From the NCBI GenBank assembly GCA_015178975.1, contig WHVD01000007.1, positions 496,001-560,000 on the forward strand: a stretch of 64,000 bases of DNA. The letters run 5' to 3'. Every line of letters starts with the position of its first letter. Position 1 is the first letter of the stretch. Under the pieces are notes generated by a model. It ran no database searches and had not been told where the DNA came from. It saw nothing but the letters and a program-made list of their open reading frames with translations. This DNA comes from Hysterangium stoloniferum. Lineage: Eukaryota; Basidiomycota; Agaricomycetes; Hysterangiales; Hysterangiaceae. The position numbers were made by a program, and so were the translations under genes. Shown in pieces: positions 45,197 through 56,482 of the stretch.

Positions 45197-47220
45197 TGGT
45201 GGGTGGCAGCCGTACTCGTACCGAGAGGCAATGCTGCGCTTTTGAAGCTGAAGTTAGCCCGAGAGTCGGTTTCCAGGCATAGCATTGTGGCCGTGCTCCA
45301 CAGGACACACACCGTTTAATCCCTTCTTTGTAACCAACTTGAAGTCCCACTTATCCTTCTTGAATAATGCAGCCAGAATATTCTCAAGTTACCTTACCAT
45401 CTTTACACATATTCCTCCCGCTTCGTCAGATCATCTCCCGCAGAAAACACACATGGCAGCTGAAAATAAATTGACGGGTCGTCACCGCGCATTATGCTAC
45501 CTTCCGAGTTCTTGAGCGCTAGATGTCAGGGCATCCAGCTTTCCCGCCAGAAGTGACATCTCCACGGGTAGAATATGTCAGTGCGGTGGATGCTATCCAT
45601 GGCAGTGCTTATTAGGTACAGTCCCAGGCGCTTTCGACTCCGGCTTTATCTAAGGGAAATCTCCGCTTCGTGTTCAATTCTTTCATAATGGCAACGAGAA
45701 ATCCATTACAACAATTCACTACTGATGCTAATGGGCGTCAACCCTGAATATCCTTCTTTGTGGCGACTCCGTCAGGTTTTTATCAACACGTTGTGCGCGT
45801 AATCAATACTCAGTGACTATTACTTACACGCTAGTCTTATTATTATCCTGACATTCCCAGTGAACTAATTCGCCCCAGGATCACCTTATATATAAATCAT
45901 TTGTCTATGTGGCTCGACAATGTCAAGGCAGATGAAACATTGTGAGCCACCATGGCTTGACCTCTTGGAGACGGAGCTCTCCGGGTTTGTAAAGATTCAC
46001 CGTACTCTATATTCCTTTACGTGCCCTTTTACTGCCACCTTGTCCGCCACTTCGAAGCCGGTCCCTTCATTGTCCCCGGTGATGTCACAAAGATTGTTTT
46101 AGTAATCTTTATTTCCTACCACTATAGTTATTTCCTATTATATCCGGGGGTGTTATGCCAGTTGACCCATTCACCTTCACTTGTTTTCATGATTCTTGTG
46201 TTCAGACTGTATTAGTGCTGTGAATCTGTATCAACATCTAAGCTCACATCCGTTGGTCTGTGCTCGCTAAAACCATATTTGGCCTCCCTTGCAAACAGTA
46301 TACTTTATGGGAGGGCCTGCAAAGATCATCGCTATTTTCTCAGAATTTCCATCTCAAAGCTATGTCATGTCCTCCGCAGCAGCATTTTGATTTCACTATC
46401 CCTACAGGCTCTGCACACGCAATGATTAGAGCGTGATCTGTGCGTTCGTTTCGGCCATGATCTCTTCTGCTCAGTAATCACTTCATTTCTCCAAAGGCTA
46501 GTGTTTTTCCAGGAGGCTAAACCCCCTTTGAACGTTCTTATGGCTCACGTCAGGGTTGAACTAACTTAAATTGAAATCATGCCACAGTATACCTTCTGGT
46601 CTCGTTTTCACATTCAGGACCGCTCACATTTGGCAAAAAGGGTGGTTATAGTACATCATGCAACATGCTCCAACTGAGATGAAAGGAGATATCCACTCGG
46701 TTTGCACTGAGCGCCATTCTTGTTTATGAAACTCGTTTGTGCTTTGCATAGTCCAGCTATTGGCAAGAACTCTTCAATATTGATCAAGGGTTTGACCAGA
46801 CAGAAGGTTTCTTTTATTGAGTGCTGGGTCTAAGTCTCGCAGCTCACAATTCTTAACTCGGCTAAATATAGCGCGATGTCATAGGGAGATATTATTTGTC
46901 CAGACGATATGCGGGCATATGTTCTCCACATGAAATACAAGAACGAATTTGAATGCTTTGGAGCGTTTTTACACCATGTCGTTCCCTATGGAAATGAAAT
47001 CCATCGTCGGACTCATAAATATATGCAATGTGTGGATAGCATGAACGAGAAGCCGCCAACCACACATATGCGGTAAAAGGTGACTATAAGCGTTCCTGAA
47101 TTCACTCAAAGTATGTAGCTTTACATATATTATAAATATTTCCAAAAGGGAAGCTAAGTAAAGAGTAATAGTACTATTCTTCCTCCTGTTTCGCATAATG
47201 TGTCTGTGTCAGCCAAGAGA
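45197..47220 (-). other. Complete 5' flank of copy 12, then 3' flank of copy 13
   Basis: About 45197-45900 is the inner 5' flank, 45900-46300 the middle block and 46300-46900 the outer block, all in reverse. About 46900-47220 is the proximal 3' flank of copy 13 in reverse. The middle block is open on the plus strand at 45920-46215 (VPFYCHLVRHFEAGPF) in a way that recurs in other copies. No gene is called with confidence. Confidence 0.5.
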
Positions 47221-48310
47221 AATTATGATATATCTTGCGGAATGGATGGAACAAGAGCATTAGCAGGGAAAAAATTATCTTTAAACACTGATGTGGAGTT
47301 CTAATTAGAGGTTACCGACACACTGGTAAAAGGTGCGGCGATAACTCAAAGGAGGGAATGAGCCATGATGTCTAATTTCTCAAAGCGGATAGGTGGATGG
47401 ATCGTTGATTGATCCACGCATTGAGTCACAATGTCGACTAAGACGAGCGAGAATGGCGGTTATATTGCTGCTGCCCACTGTGGTACACGCGGAGTCGATG
47501 TGGGAAGATGCAGCCATCAGCGTCAGAATAACCTCAATGAGTTTCCTGCTTGACAAGAGGAGCCATAAATGTTGATGCGTGTGTCGGAATCATACTGGTG
47601 GGATATTTGAATGCGCGGATATGAGATGACGCTGGAAGGTAAAACATTGTCAACATACCGTAGGAGGGGCTCAATGAGCGAAGAAACCACGTTCAGCTGG
47701 TTGATATGATCCGTGCGGAGCATGCTGTGGTCGAAGAAGGTTTTCAGGGTAAAGATATCACGCCACTGCGAAAACAATGTGTCCAGGTCGATATGAACAG
47801 TCAAGGACGTTATATGGAGATTTGTGTCGTCCACTATAACCTTCAATGCATCTCCAGCAATATGTCGAAACAAGGAAAATTGGTGGATGAAACACAGAAT
47901 GTGTATAGGAGATGCATGAGAGGGGAGTCGGTTCGTGTGATTTGTCTGTTGTGGTTTGGTGGGCAGGCTAAAATGATGAGAGGTCGCGACGCACTGTTGC
48001 ATCCAGAATTAAATACAACCTCTGATCGCAGTGAGCTCCTCTACAGACAGTTGACGCATGTGGGAAGTTTGTTCCACGATATGCCCAAGTTCGGCGAGGA
48101 GGTACGGTTACAAAAGGATGATAAATATCCGGCGATGTGTAGAATGAATGCCGACGCAACCTTATTCAGGGGTGTAGCGGTGATTTGATTACAGCATTGC
48201 AAACCGATGACGTCATTGCAGTTGATGGCTGATCTCTATCTTCCCATCAAGCGCCGGGACAGCCCTCGCCCAAATATGGCATCAGTGTGACCTTCGTTCC
48301 TCCGCTGTGT
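47221..48310 (-). pseudogene. Family gene copy 13 (exons 3-5)
   Basis: This reverse copy has the end of exon 3, an altered intron 3, exon 4 (HIAGDALKVIVDDTNLHITS, DHINQLNVVSSLIEPLL) and exon 5. The intron 4 donor GTATGTTGAC is present. Exons 1 and 2 are missing; at about 48310 it abuts a second partial copy in the same orientation. Frame breaks occur in exons 3 and 5. No product is expected. Confidence 0.65.
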
Positions 48311-48795
48311 CAGATAGATATGAACAGTCAAGGACGTTATATGGAGGTTTGTGTCCCACAATAATCTTCAATGCATCTCCAGCAATAGAGAACATTTGCA
48401 ACTAATATCTCGAAACTAGGTATCTTGGTGGATGCAACACACGATAATGTGTATAGGAGATCCATAAAATGAAAGTCGGGGTGGGTAATGTTGCCTGTTG
48501 TAGTATGGTGGGGAAGGATAAAATGATGAGAGGTCACGACGTATGGTTGTATCTAGATTTCAATACAGCCTCTGATCACAGTGAGCTCCACTACAGATAG
48601 TTGACGCACGTGGCAGATGTTTTCTACAATACCCGCAAGGTCGCGGAGGAGGAAGGGAGGTTGAGTGCTTGAGGATGATAAATATCCCGCAATTTGTAGA
48701 ATAAATGTCGACGCAACCTCATCCACGTTGGTGTGTAGCGGTGATTTCATGACAGTATTGTAAAGCGATGACGTAATTACAGTTGATGAGTGCAT
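48311..48795 (-). pseudogene. Second partial copy beside copy 13 (exon 3 to exon 4 start)
   Basis: A tandem partial copy in the same orientation: exon 3 (SSLYNTVMKSPLHTNVDEVA, GIVENICHVRQLSVVELTV), intron 3 with GTACGT-like and ACAG-like remains, and the exon 4 start. It ends in exon 3 at the AGTTGATG block, where unmatched sequence begins. It looks like a local tandem duplication or unequal exchange with copy 13. Confidence 0.65.
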
Positions 48796-50647
48796 CTGTC
48801 AAGGGTTATAGGGAGGAGTCCGACGACACACATTGCCATCGCCGATATTGTGGCATCACCCTTAATGTATAAAAAATGGCTTTCGTTCTACAACTGCAAA
48901 TGTTGCTAAGATGTGGATTTAGAGCCGAAAGGGATGCATAGGATATATATCACGCATCTGAATTGTGTGTTAGAGAGCGGCATGAATTTACTTGATCATA
49001 AATATAGTCGATTTTGTATCGGATGATGACCCGGACAACGCTGGTGGTTCTCCAGCGAGGAATCCGAAGAACGACCCCAAAGATACAGAATATCGAATAT
49101 CTTGAACGAGGCGACGTTTCTCATTGACCAAGTCTCCCTTTTATCCAAAATGACACTCTTTGCCCACCTGGCTAGCGCAAAGTAGGAGAAGTTCTTCCAT
49201 TGTCCTAATAAATAGGTTCCTTGGCGTCCGCGCCTCTTTCGACATCTCTCACCGGCCATTGCACGATCTCCATGTTGGCACTCACTATATCCGCCTTTGT
49301 AATAGAAAACAGTCACACGCCGGCGGATAAACGTAGGAAGACTTTCTTCCTCCATTGCGTGGTGATCGGTCGATTTATCCCTTTTGTATGTCTTTCCAGA
49401 TATAATAATATCAGGTGAAGGCACACAAGGTCGACTCCCTCGGCTACAGGACTACCAGACACTCATTAATGTTTATAGAAGTACATCAAAAATCCGAGTC
49501 AGGCACATCAAGTCGGATCCCGAGATGTCAAGTTCTCAACTCACAGATACGACTCTATCGCCGTGAAGCTATTAGCCAGCTTTTAGATAGACTGGAATAT
49601 CTGCTGGATAAATCATATCACCTTGTGACATTGGACTAGATTTAAGAAAATTAAAGAATTGTGAGCTGCAAGACTTAGGACTTGCACTTCCAACGAAACT
49701 CTTGTGCATCGTCAAACTCTGGATCAACGCATACAAGCCTCCACTAATAGACGGATCATCAATGGCACAAACGTTTGCACACACGGGGGGTGGTGTTCAA
49801 TTCCAGTCGAGATAATACGGTCAAGCCGGCATGGGTGCCGTGTCTTTCTATGAAGTAGCCAAAACGAATGCGCAGGTGAACTCTACGTATTGCATGGACG
49901 GATCGGGAAAGGATAGTGGGGATGAAGATACTGCAGCGAGAAGCATGATATAACTTTGAGAAGAAAACTCTGGGAATATGGCCATGAGGCTTCAGACCCT
50001 CCCATCAAGTATGCTGTTGGAAAGTGAACCCAAATGGTGGTTCTAGCCCAGGAAACACCACCAGATGTCCCCTTAGAAGTTCATTCCGACTGAGAGTACT
50101 CATTGATTCCGAAGCCAAGAAACTGAAAAGGAAAAACACAATGTGATATTCAGGTGTGACCGCAATTAGCATAATTAAGGAATTATTAAAATGGGTTCCT
50201 CGTTGGAATGCTGAAACGAGCGCCTGAGGCTGTACCTGATAAGCACTGCCATGGATAGCATCTCCATTTACATATTCTATCCATTGATATGTCACGTCTG
50301 AAATGATGGGAAAGCTGGATTGGCAACGCTCAAGATCTGCGAAGTTACCACATTATGCGTTGACAGCTTGTCAATAAATTCCCAGCTGCTACATATGTTG
50401 TCTGCAGTATGTGATCTAATGAAGTTCAGGAATATCAGTAAACAGTATTAAAGTAACTTGAGAGTATCCTGGCTGTATTTTTGGAAAAGGACGAGTGGGC
50501 CTTCAAGTCATTTAATCGGAAACGATGGAACAGTGGGTATCCTGTAGGAGCACAGCCTCAAAGCTATGGCTGAACATTGACTGTCCAGCTAACTGCACCT
50601 CAAAAGGGCAGCATTCCCTTCCGGGATGAGCATGACTCCTATCATCA
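48796..50647 (+). other. Unassigned stretch, small 3' flank piece, 5' flank of copy 14
   Basis: About 48796-49200 is unmatched elsewhere. A minus-strand open stretch of 142 codons (49424-48996, RRRVTVFYYKGGYSECQHG) is present, but I recognise no domain and it overlaps flank sequence. About 49200-49270 matches the 3' flank (GTTCC(T)TGGCGTCCG). About 49640-50000 matches the outer 5' flank block and 50000-50647 the inner block of copy 14. No gene is called. Confidence 0.45.
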
Positions 50648-53050
50648 ATGTCAACTTCCACCGAGATAACTCCGAACAGGCAACAACATATCATACCACT
50701 CCTACAAGGGGTTGAGTGGCTACAACCCTTGGTTTCACCAGCTATATTGAAGGTAGAACGACAGGATATCAATGAAACGAGAATGAGGGAAAGATTCCAG
50801 ATGAAACTTCGAGAACGATGGAGCTGTCTGGAACATGGTCAAGGTTTATGTTACCGAGCACCTAAAGACCGCGGGCACATACTACTGTCTAAAGAAGATG
50901 TGGAATTTTGGGTGGAAGAATGGGCGTGAAAAATGAAATATGCTTCTCACATACACACTTGACAAACCTCATGCCTTCAGTGCCAAGGAGAGAGAAATTG
51001 TCATGACCCCCCGACAATTATTAAGATGCGAGGGGGGTCCACCAACACGACATCATATCTTGGTGCATATCAGAGCCGTAATATCGACTGGGGAGGGGGC
51101 TCACTTCCTGATAGCTCATCTTCAAGTATTAAAATTGGCCCAGGATATTTCTTAGGAGTCGGTTTGGAAAGGATTGGAATAAAAGTGCTGTTCAACGCAA
51201 AGAAGGTTTCGCTGATGACAAAGTTGACACTATACAAGCGAATGGCGCGTGGATACGGAGACGACAAGGGCTTTAACAAGCTTCTACAAAGGTATATTAC
51301 GCTGAAAAGACTGGGAACAGTCATTCAAGAGAGCATTGATTTTATGAGGTAGGGCCACAACATGGCAATCATTAAACACCGAACATACTTAGTCAATGCT
51401 TGTAGACCTATATACCCACTCCAAATTGGACAACAGGCATCAGTGGTATTAGTGGGTTCTATAGTTCAAGTGTTATATAGCGGAGGAAGGGAGGACACAC
51501 TGAAAAACTGATAGTATCTTTGGGTTCGGCCTTCCTCTGGCGTCCCGGCGCTCGATCGCCGGATGTAGATCGGCGATCAGCTTCAATTACGTCTTCACTT
51601 TACAATGCTGTCATAAAATCACTGCTACACACGAACGTTAATGAGGTTGCATCGACATTTATTCTTCAAATCGCCCAATATTTGTCATCCCCCTGCAATC
51701 CACCTCCCTTCCTCCTTAGCACCTTGCGGTTATTGTGAACATGACTTGTCATGTGTGTCAAGGTTTTTTTTTTTTTTTTTTTGATATATTTGTATCCCAC
51801 TTCAAGCAACAATGGCTAACTGCGGCTAGGGGGTGAAAAGGCCCCCAGAGAAACTATGCTATGGTGGTATGAAGTTCCGAGTGAGCTACGTGCATAGAAG
51901 GGATTTTAGTAAGCAAAGGGAGGGCATGTAGATATATACATGGTATAGAGCTGAGGCCTTGAGGCCTTGGGCCAAAGCCCCAAGAAAAGCCCAAGATCCT
52001 GCTAGCAGGCATCGACAAGGCCTGCAGGCACACCGAAGTCTTGCATTGCTAGTGCATAGGTGAATGCTGGAGTTGGGGGTAGGTAGGAAGGGTAGACCAC
52101 TGCCGGGCAGCAGTCATGGTTGGTAGGTGCCAGTGAAGTTCCGCAGACGACACTGGTGTGCAGCTGAAGGCTGCCGACTTTGACAGAGCGGTAAATTCAG
52201 AAGCCCCCAAACCTGTTCACTGTCATCCGCCTCTCCACCCCTCACCACGAGCACTGGGGGCCCCAACACCAGGGCAGGTGGTGGTCACGGAACAAGAGAG
52301 CCTTGTCACATGTGTCAACTGTCTGTAGTGGAGCTCACTGCGATCAGAGGCTTCATTGAATTCTGGGTAAAACTGTGCATCCCAACATCACATCCTTTTG
52401 TCCTGCTCACCAAAACCACAACAGACAAAATTACTCATACCGACTTTCCTTTTATGAATCTCCTATACAGCTTCTCGTGTGCTGAATCTATGGTTTCGAA
52501 ATATTGCTGGTGATGTATTGAAAGTTGTAGTGGACGACATAAACCTAGATATAGCGTTCTTGACATTTCACATCGATGAGAACACATCACATTCACTGTG
52601 GTGCAATATATTTTCCCTAGAAACATTTTTCAATGACAGCACACTCCTCCTAGATCATATCAACCAGCTGAATGTGGTTTTTTCGCTCAATGAGCCCCTC
52701 CTAAGGTCTGTTGATATTGTTTTACCTTCCAGCATCATCTCATATCCTCCCCATCACAATATCCTACCAGTCTGATTCTGACACACATGTGTCCAAATTC
52801 GTGGTTCATGTGGTTAGGCAAATGACTAATCGAGGTCACTCTGAAGCTGATAGCTGCATCTTATGACATCAATTCCACATGTACCACAGTGTGCAACCTC
52901 AATATCATCCCCATTCTCGCCCGTCTTCTTCCACTTTGTGATGCAATGCGTGGCTCAATCACCGATTAAAAGCTCGGTGCTTCCCTTGAATGAGTAACTG
53001 TTGCCGCTCATTCCTTCTTTTGTGTCATCACCACACCTTTCACCGGTCTG
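50648..53050 (+). pseudogene. Family gene copy 14, split by a LINE tail
   Basis: The copy starts at the conserved ATG (MSTSTEITPNRQQHIIPLLQ). Exon 1 is open (SCLEHGQGLCYRAPKDRGH), but the intron 1 donor has changed from GTGCGT to a non-GT sequence, so splicing is probably lost. Exon 2 (NTTSYLGAYQS, KVLFNAKKVSLMTKLTLY) and exon 3 (SLYNAVIKSLLHTNVNEVAS) follow. A LINE tail at 51762-52301 splits exon 3. Exons 3-5 resume at 52302 (VVELTAIRGFIEFWV, DVLKVVVDDINLDIAF, DHINQLNVVFSLNEPLL). It is a pseudogene with several breaks. Confidence 0.7.
51762..52301 (-). mobile_element. 5'-truncated LINE tail (or SINE) with 17-bp target duplication
   Basis: The insert of about 540 bp has a run of 19 T at its left end (a poly(A) tail on the minus strand). 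Matching 17-bp flanks, CTTGTCATGTGTGTCAA (51745-51761) and CTTGTCACATGTGTCAA (52302-52318), differ at two places and are single in other copies. This is target-primed insertion of a non-LTR element. There is no open frame of note and no clear Pol III box, so a truncated LINE 3' end is favoured over a SINE. The body is GC-rich. Confidence 0.8.
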
Positions 53051-53700
53051 TGTGTATGTAGTTTTCTTCGTTGATTGGCCCCCTTCTATGGTATGTGTAC
53101 AACATTTTCCTTTCCATCATCTTCTCACATCCACCTATGAAACTATCCTACCAGTCTGACTCTGACACATGTTGGAAAGCATCATGGACAACAGTGTCTA
53201 TACTTAGAATGACAAAGGGGTGGTCTCCGGAACTTGTGGGCACACGGGGATATAGGGCCATATCACCTTGTATAAATACTAAGAGTCTGTCACTATGTTA
53301 CCTAGTCTGTTATACTTATCCATAGCTCCCTAATGATATGGGTCTTGAATCTTAACAACACACACATGTCCAAATTGGCCACTCCTAGAGTCTAGCAAGG
53401 GACTATTGAGTTCATCCTGAAGCTGATATCTGGGTCTTCTGACACCAAATCTGTGTGTACCACAGTCCCCAGCTTCAATATTATGACCATTGTCACTCAT
53501 TTCCTTCATTGTGACACAATGCGCCCCTCAATTAACAATTAATTTTGTAGTAGCTGCCTACATTTTTTAAATGACATCATAACTTCCTTCCTTTGCATGA
53601 ATGCCACACCTTTCACTGGTGTGTCAGTCACATCTAATTCAAACACCACATCAGTATTGAACAATCAAGGCTGGCCTGTCAAAGGCCTTGCTCCATGATC
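53051..53700 (+). pseudogene. Second exon 4-5 tail after copy 14, holding a solo LTR
   Basis: After copy 14 exon 5, a second tail begins at TTTTCTTCGTTGATTGGCCC (exon 4 end), with intron 4 (GGTATGTGTACAAC) and exon 5 (TCCTGAAGCTGATATCTGG). A solo LTR at 53170-53357 sits at the intron 4/exon 5 border. It groups with copy 1 (shared TTTTGTAGTAGCTGCC). Many CpG sites of copy 1 read TpG or CpA here. It is decayed, with no product. Confidence 0.65.
53170..53357. mobile_element. Solo LTR, 188 bp, with ACACA target duplication
   Basis: It begins TGTTGGAAAG and ends CTTAACA, with ACACA at 53165-53169 and 53358-53362. TATAAATA is present near 53.27 kb. Sister copies are uninterrupted here (CTGACACACACGTGG near 3.33 kb). 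The family is not assigned; the length is consistent with a copia-like LTR. Confidence 0.75.
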
Positions 53701-53789
53701 TAGGCTCGACATATAATCACTTCTCTGGATAACCCCGACACATCTTATGAAACCAGAGGAGAGATAATGCTAGTACTCCCTACTTTAAT

Positions 53790-53950
53790 TGTTAGATTTA
53801 GTAACTTGGCACAGTAGCTACAAGTTGTGTACAATTGTGGGTCTGTAGTGTGTGCTGGTGAAATTTGCATTCACTTGTTCATGTCTGTGTCTGTGTCTGA
53901 GCTCTCACACTTCTTGTGTTTCATATCCACCTCCCTTCTTTATTCTAACA
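53790..53950. mobile_element. Solo LTR, 161 bp, TGTTAGA...TCTAACA
   Basis: The ends form a 7-bp inverted repeat. The flanks are TTAAT (53785-53789) and TAAAT (53951-53955), a 5-bp duplication with one mismatch. Copy 1 has the empty site (CTACTTCACTCGCTTTGTAAC near 3.76 kb). Confidence 0.65.
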
Positions 53951-53980
53951 TAAATTGCTTTGTAACAGGAGCTACAAGTT

Positions 53981-54331
53981 TGTTGAACTTTAGGCTCTTG
54001 CACTCTGACTTACCAGCATTGAACAAACAGCTACCTCACACTGTATCTGGATATGCCACACCATACATGGTTATACCAAGCCGCATTATTCCCTGTCAAA
54101 TATACCATGGCTTACTACCATCATCTCCACCTAATTTAGACATTTTACTATTTAGTCTCAGACGCTTCAATACCTATACCTCAGTTGAGTCACTATTTGT
54201 GTCAACTGAGGTATGTTACCACAACTATATCTTGCCTTCACACTCGTACCTTGATGTAACATAGCATATTTCTTACAGGTAGTAAATATTAGTTGAGTCA
54301 CTATTTGTGTCGACTGAGTGTATTTCTTACA
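53981..54331. mobile_element. Solo LTR, 351 bp, with AAGTT target duplication and 12-bp hairpin
   Basis: It begins TGTTGAACTTTAGG and ends TTTCTTACA. AAGTT lies at 53976-53980 and 54332-54336. The empty site in copy 1 reads GGAGTTACAAGTGGTATAAC. Inside are a perfect 12-bp inverted repeat (54177-54188 and 54202-54213, TACCTCAGTTGA) and a repeated GAGTCACTATTTGTGTC block. Confidence 0.75.
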
Positions 54332-55486
54332 AAGTTGTATAACACTACATAGTTTGGGGAAATTTATCATGCATACAGTCACTTTTTACCATTTCCTGGT
54401 TTGTTGTAACTTCTCGTTCATGCCATGCACATGTAAAATAATATTTGCGAGCCTTAGGTGTGGCTAAAATAACCTCTGATTTATGAACAACAACTATTCC
54501 AAATAGAGTAGCAATTATAATTCTCAAAAGACACCACTGTGAGTTTGGTGTCAGTTAGTTGGGATAGCATGGAGCGAGTCATTGAAGAAAGCAAATAATA
54601 CCTGCAACAATCCACACTAATCCATGGTAACATGGATCTCGGTCAGACACATCTAATCGATCACACAAGGCACAAAACTCGGTAATAAAAGGAGGGGCCT
54701 TTAGACCGTACAGGGATGGTGGCAGAGATGCCATGCACATGTGAGATGAAATGGTTCTAAATTAGATACAAGAAACCCATCCGGGTGACACACCTCTACA
54801 TGGCCAATATTCTGTGACCGTTGCTTGAATATCTTTAATCATAAGTGTAATGGATAATTCCTGAGAGAGGAAAATGAAGAGAAAGGAACACCAAGGATGC
54901 AGGATGTCATGAAGAACATGAAACATCTGTAAAAATAGTATTTCATCCAGATGGTTCATGAAGGGAAGTCCCGGAAATCTAGAATGCACCTGGACTGGAG
55001 CACCTCGGAGAAAACCAGATCGCTGTACTTTCTCACAGTGCTCAAAACCATTTTACTAATGAGGTTTCAATTTAACAAATGCTTTGTTAAATTTGATGAT
55101 GAAACACACCTTTTTATGAGAGGAGTCCACCAATATTGCAACTTTTTATATGGAGATGCTAATTGTGGACCATGCATTTGGAGTGTAATGTGTGTCAGAA
55201 CCACTATACACCTCCCAGAGCACCAAACCTATATTGTCAGGAGGTGCTACACTAACTGACACAAGATATTGAGACACAAGTACTTTCATTACAAGCTAAT
55301 TAAACCCTTGTAGATTGTGTCTTGCAATAGAGTCAACTCATACTATTTTTAATACTGACATAGCTTTGAGATGGAAATTCTGAGAAAATAGCAATGATCC
55401 TTGCAGGCCCTCCCATCAAGTATACTGTTTGCAAGGGATGCCAAATACAGTTCTAGCGAGCATGGACCAACAGATGTGAGCTTAGA

Positions 55487-56482
55487 TGTAAGGCTGTCGG
55501 TATCAGCCTCACTCGGTCAACACAGACAGGACTAAGTTTTCTTTATTTTTACATATCAGTAGAATACAAGGTGAATGTGAGGTTCCCTAGGGAAGAGTGG
55601 GGAAAGGATTAATGGTCAAAGAGAAAATATACTATCACTATAGGATATGGGGTTTTTCATATAGAGTCAAGGTGAATGGAGTGGAAGAACAAGGAACTGC
55701 ATGATCAGGCACAGGGGTGCTACTTAACAATAAAGTGGCGGATCAATGAGTGGCTGATGGGAGAGGTTGGTGATGATGACTGCATGATAAGGCACAAGGG
55801 TGCTACCAAGTGGCGGACCAATGAGTGGTTGATGGGAGAGGTTGGTGATGACGTATAGAGGATAACCCAAAACTTTAAAAATTACTTATCCACTAAAGTA
55901 TATATATTTATATTGTTTGTTGTAAAATTAATATTTAATCAAATTCAGTTGATTAGGTATCACTCTGAAGAATGCAAAAATATTAATATTTATCCTATAT
56001 CTGACAAAATTTAGTCAAACAATCATCTGTAGATTATTCTTTTGGAATAAATTGCACAATGGGGATTGGTACTCCAGATAGTTCTGGTTAACTCTCTAAA
56101 CCAACTAAATTTAAATTATATGAAATATATTTGAAAGTTTGCTTGTATACAACAGAATACATCATAACCCAAAGATTAAGTCATAACCCAAATAATCTTG
56201 TTTAACCCAAATGATCTTGTTTAACCCAAATGATCTAGGTTAACCCAAATAATCTAGGTTGACCCAAATAATCTCGTGTAACTATATCATTTGCGTGTAT
56301 TTTAAAAGGACATGCATATTTTAAAGATGAAATTTCAGGTAATTAAATATAAACTCATAGAATATGTTGTCATGCCCAGAAGGAATGGACTCACTTGGAA
56401 AATATGAGGATTATTCAGTAAAAATTTGTATATTCAATTAAGTGTGACCATCCTCCTATGTGGTAAGGTGGCCAGGCTTACA
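55487..56482. mobile_element. 996-bp element, TGTAAGGCTG...CCAGGCTTACA, TTAGA duplication
   Basis: TTAGA lies on both sides (55482-55486 and 56483-56487), and the sister segment shows the empty site GAGCTTAGACGTTG. The ends are imperfect inverted repeats shared with the 170-bp element at 33937-34106. It contains an about 80-bp tandem duplication (55698-55779 and 55780-55854) and about six 19-bp AACCCAAATAATCT repeats (56164-56280). No transposase or retroelement protein is seen. The TG...CA ends and 5-bp target fit a solo LTR or non-coding LTR element; the extended inverted ends also allow a DNA transposon. Confidence 0.65.
56164..56280. repeat. 19-bp minisatellite, about six copies
   Basis: Successive units contain AACCCAAA(T)(A/G)ATCT followed by TGTTT or AGGTT. 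It occurs only within the 996-bp insertion. Confidence 0.7.

Larger units (their letters stand above)
53701..55355 (+). other. 3' flank interrupted by two solo LTRs, then unassigned stretch
   Basis: The 3' flank matches 3681-4700 once the LTRs at 53790-53950 and 53981-54331 are set aside. From about 55080 to 55355 the sequence is unmatched; it is AT-rich, almost without CpG, and contains a perfect 9-bp palindrome (TTTAACAAATGCTTTGTTAAA). A 102-codon open stretch (54951-55259) crosses both parts and is not conserved. No gene is called. Confidence 0.5.

Noticed and set aside
48996-49424. 142-codon minus-strand gene
   Set aside because: No recognisable domain, it overlaps a piece of family flank, and no second copy keeps it open.
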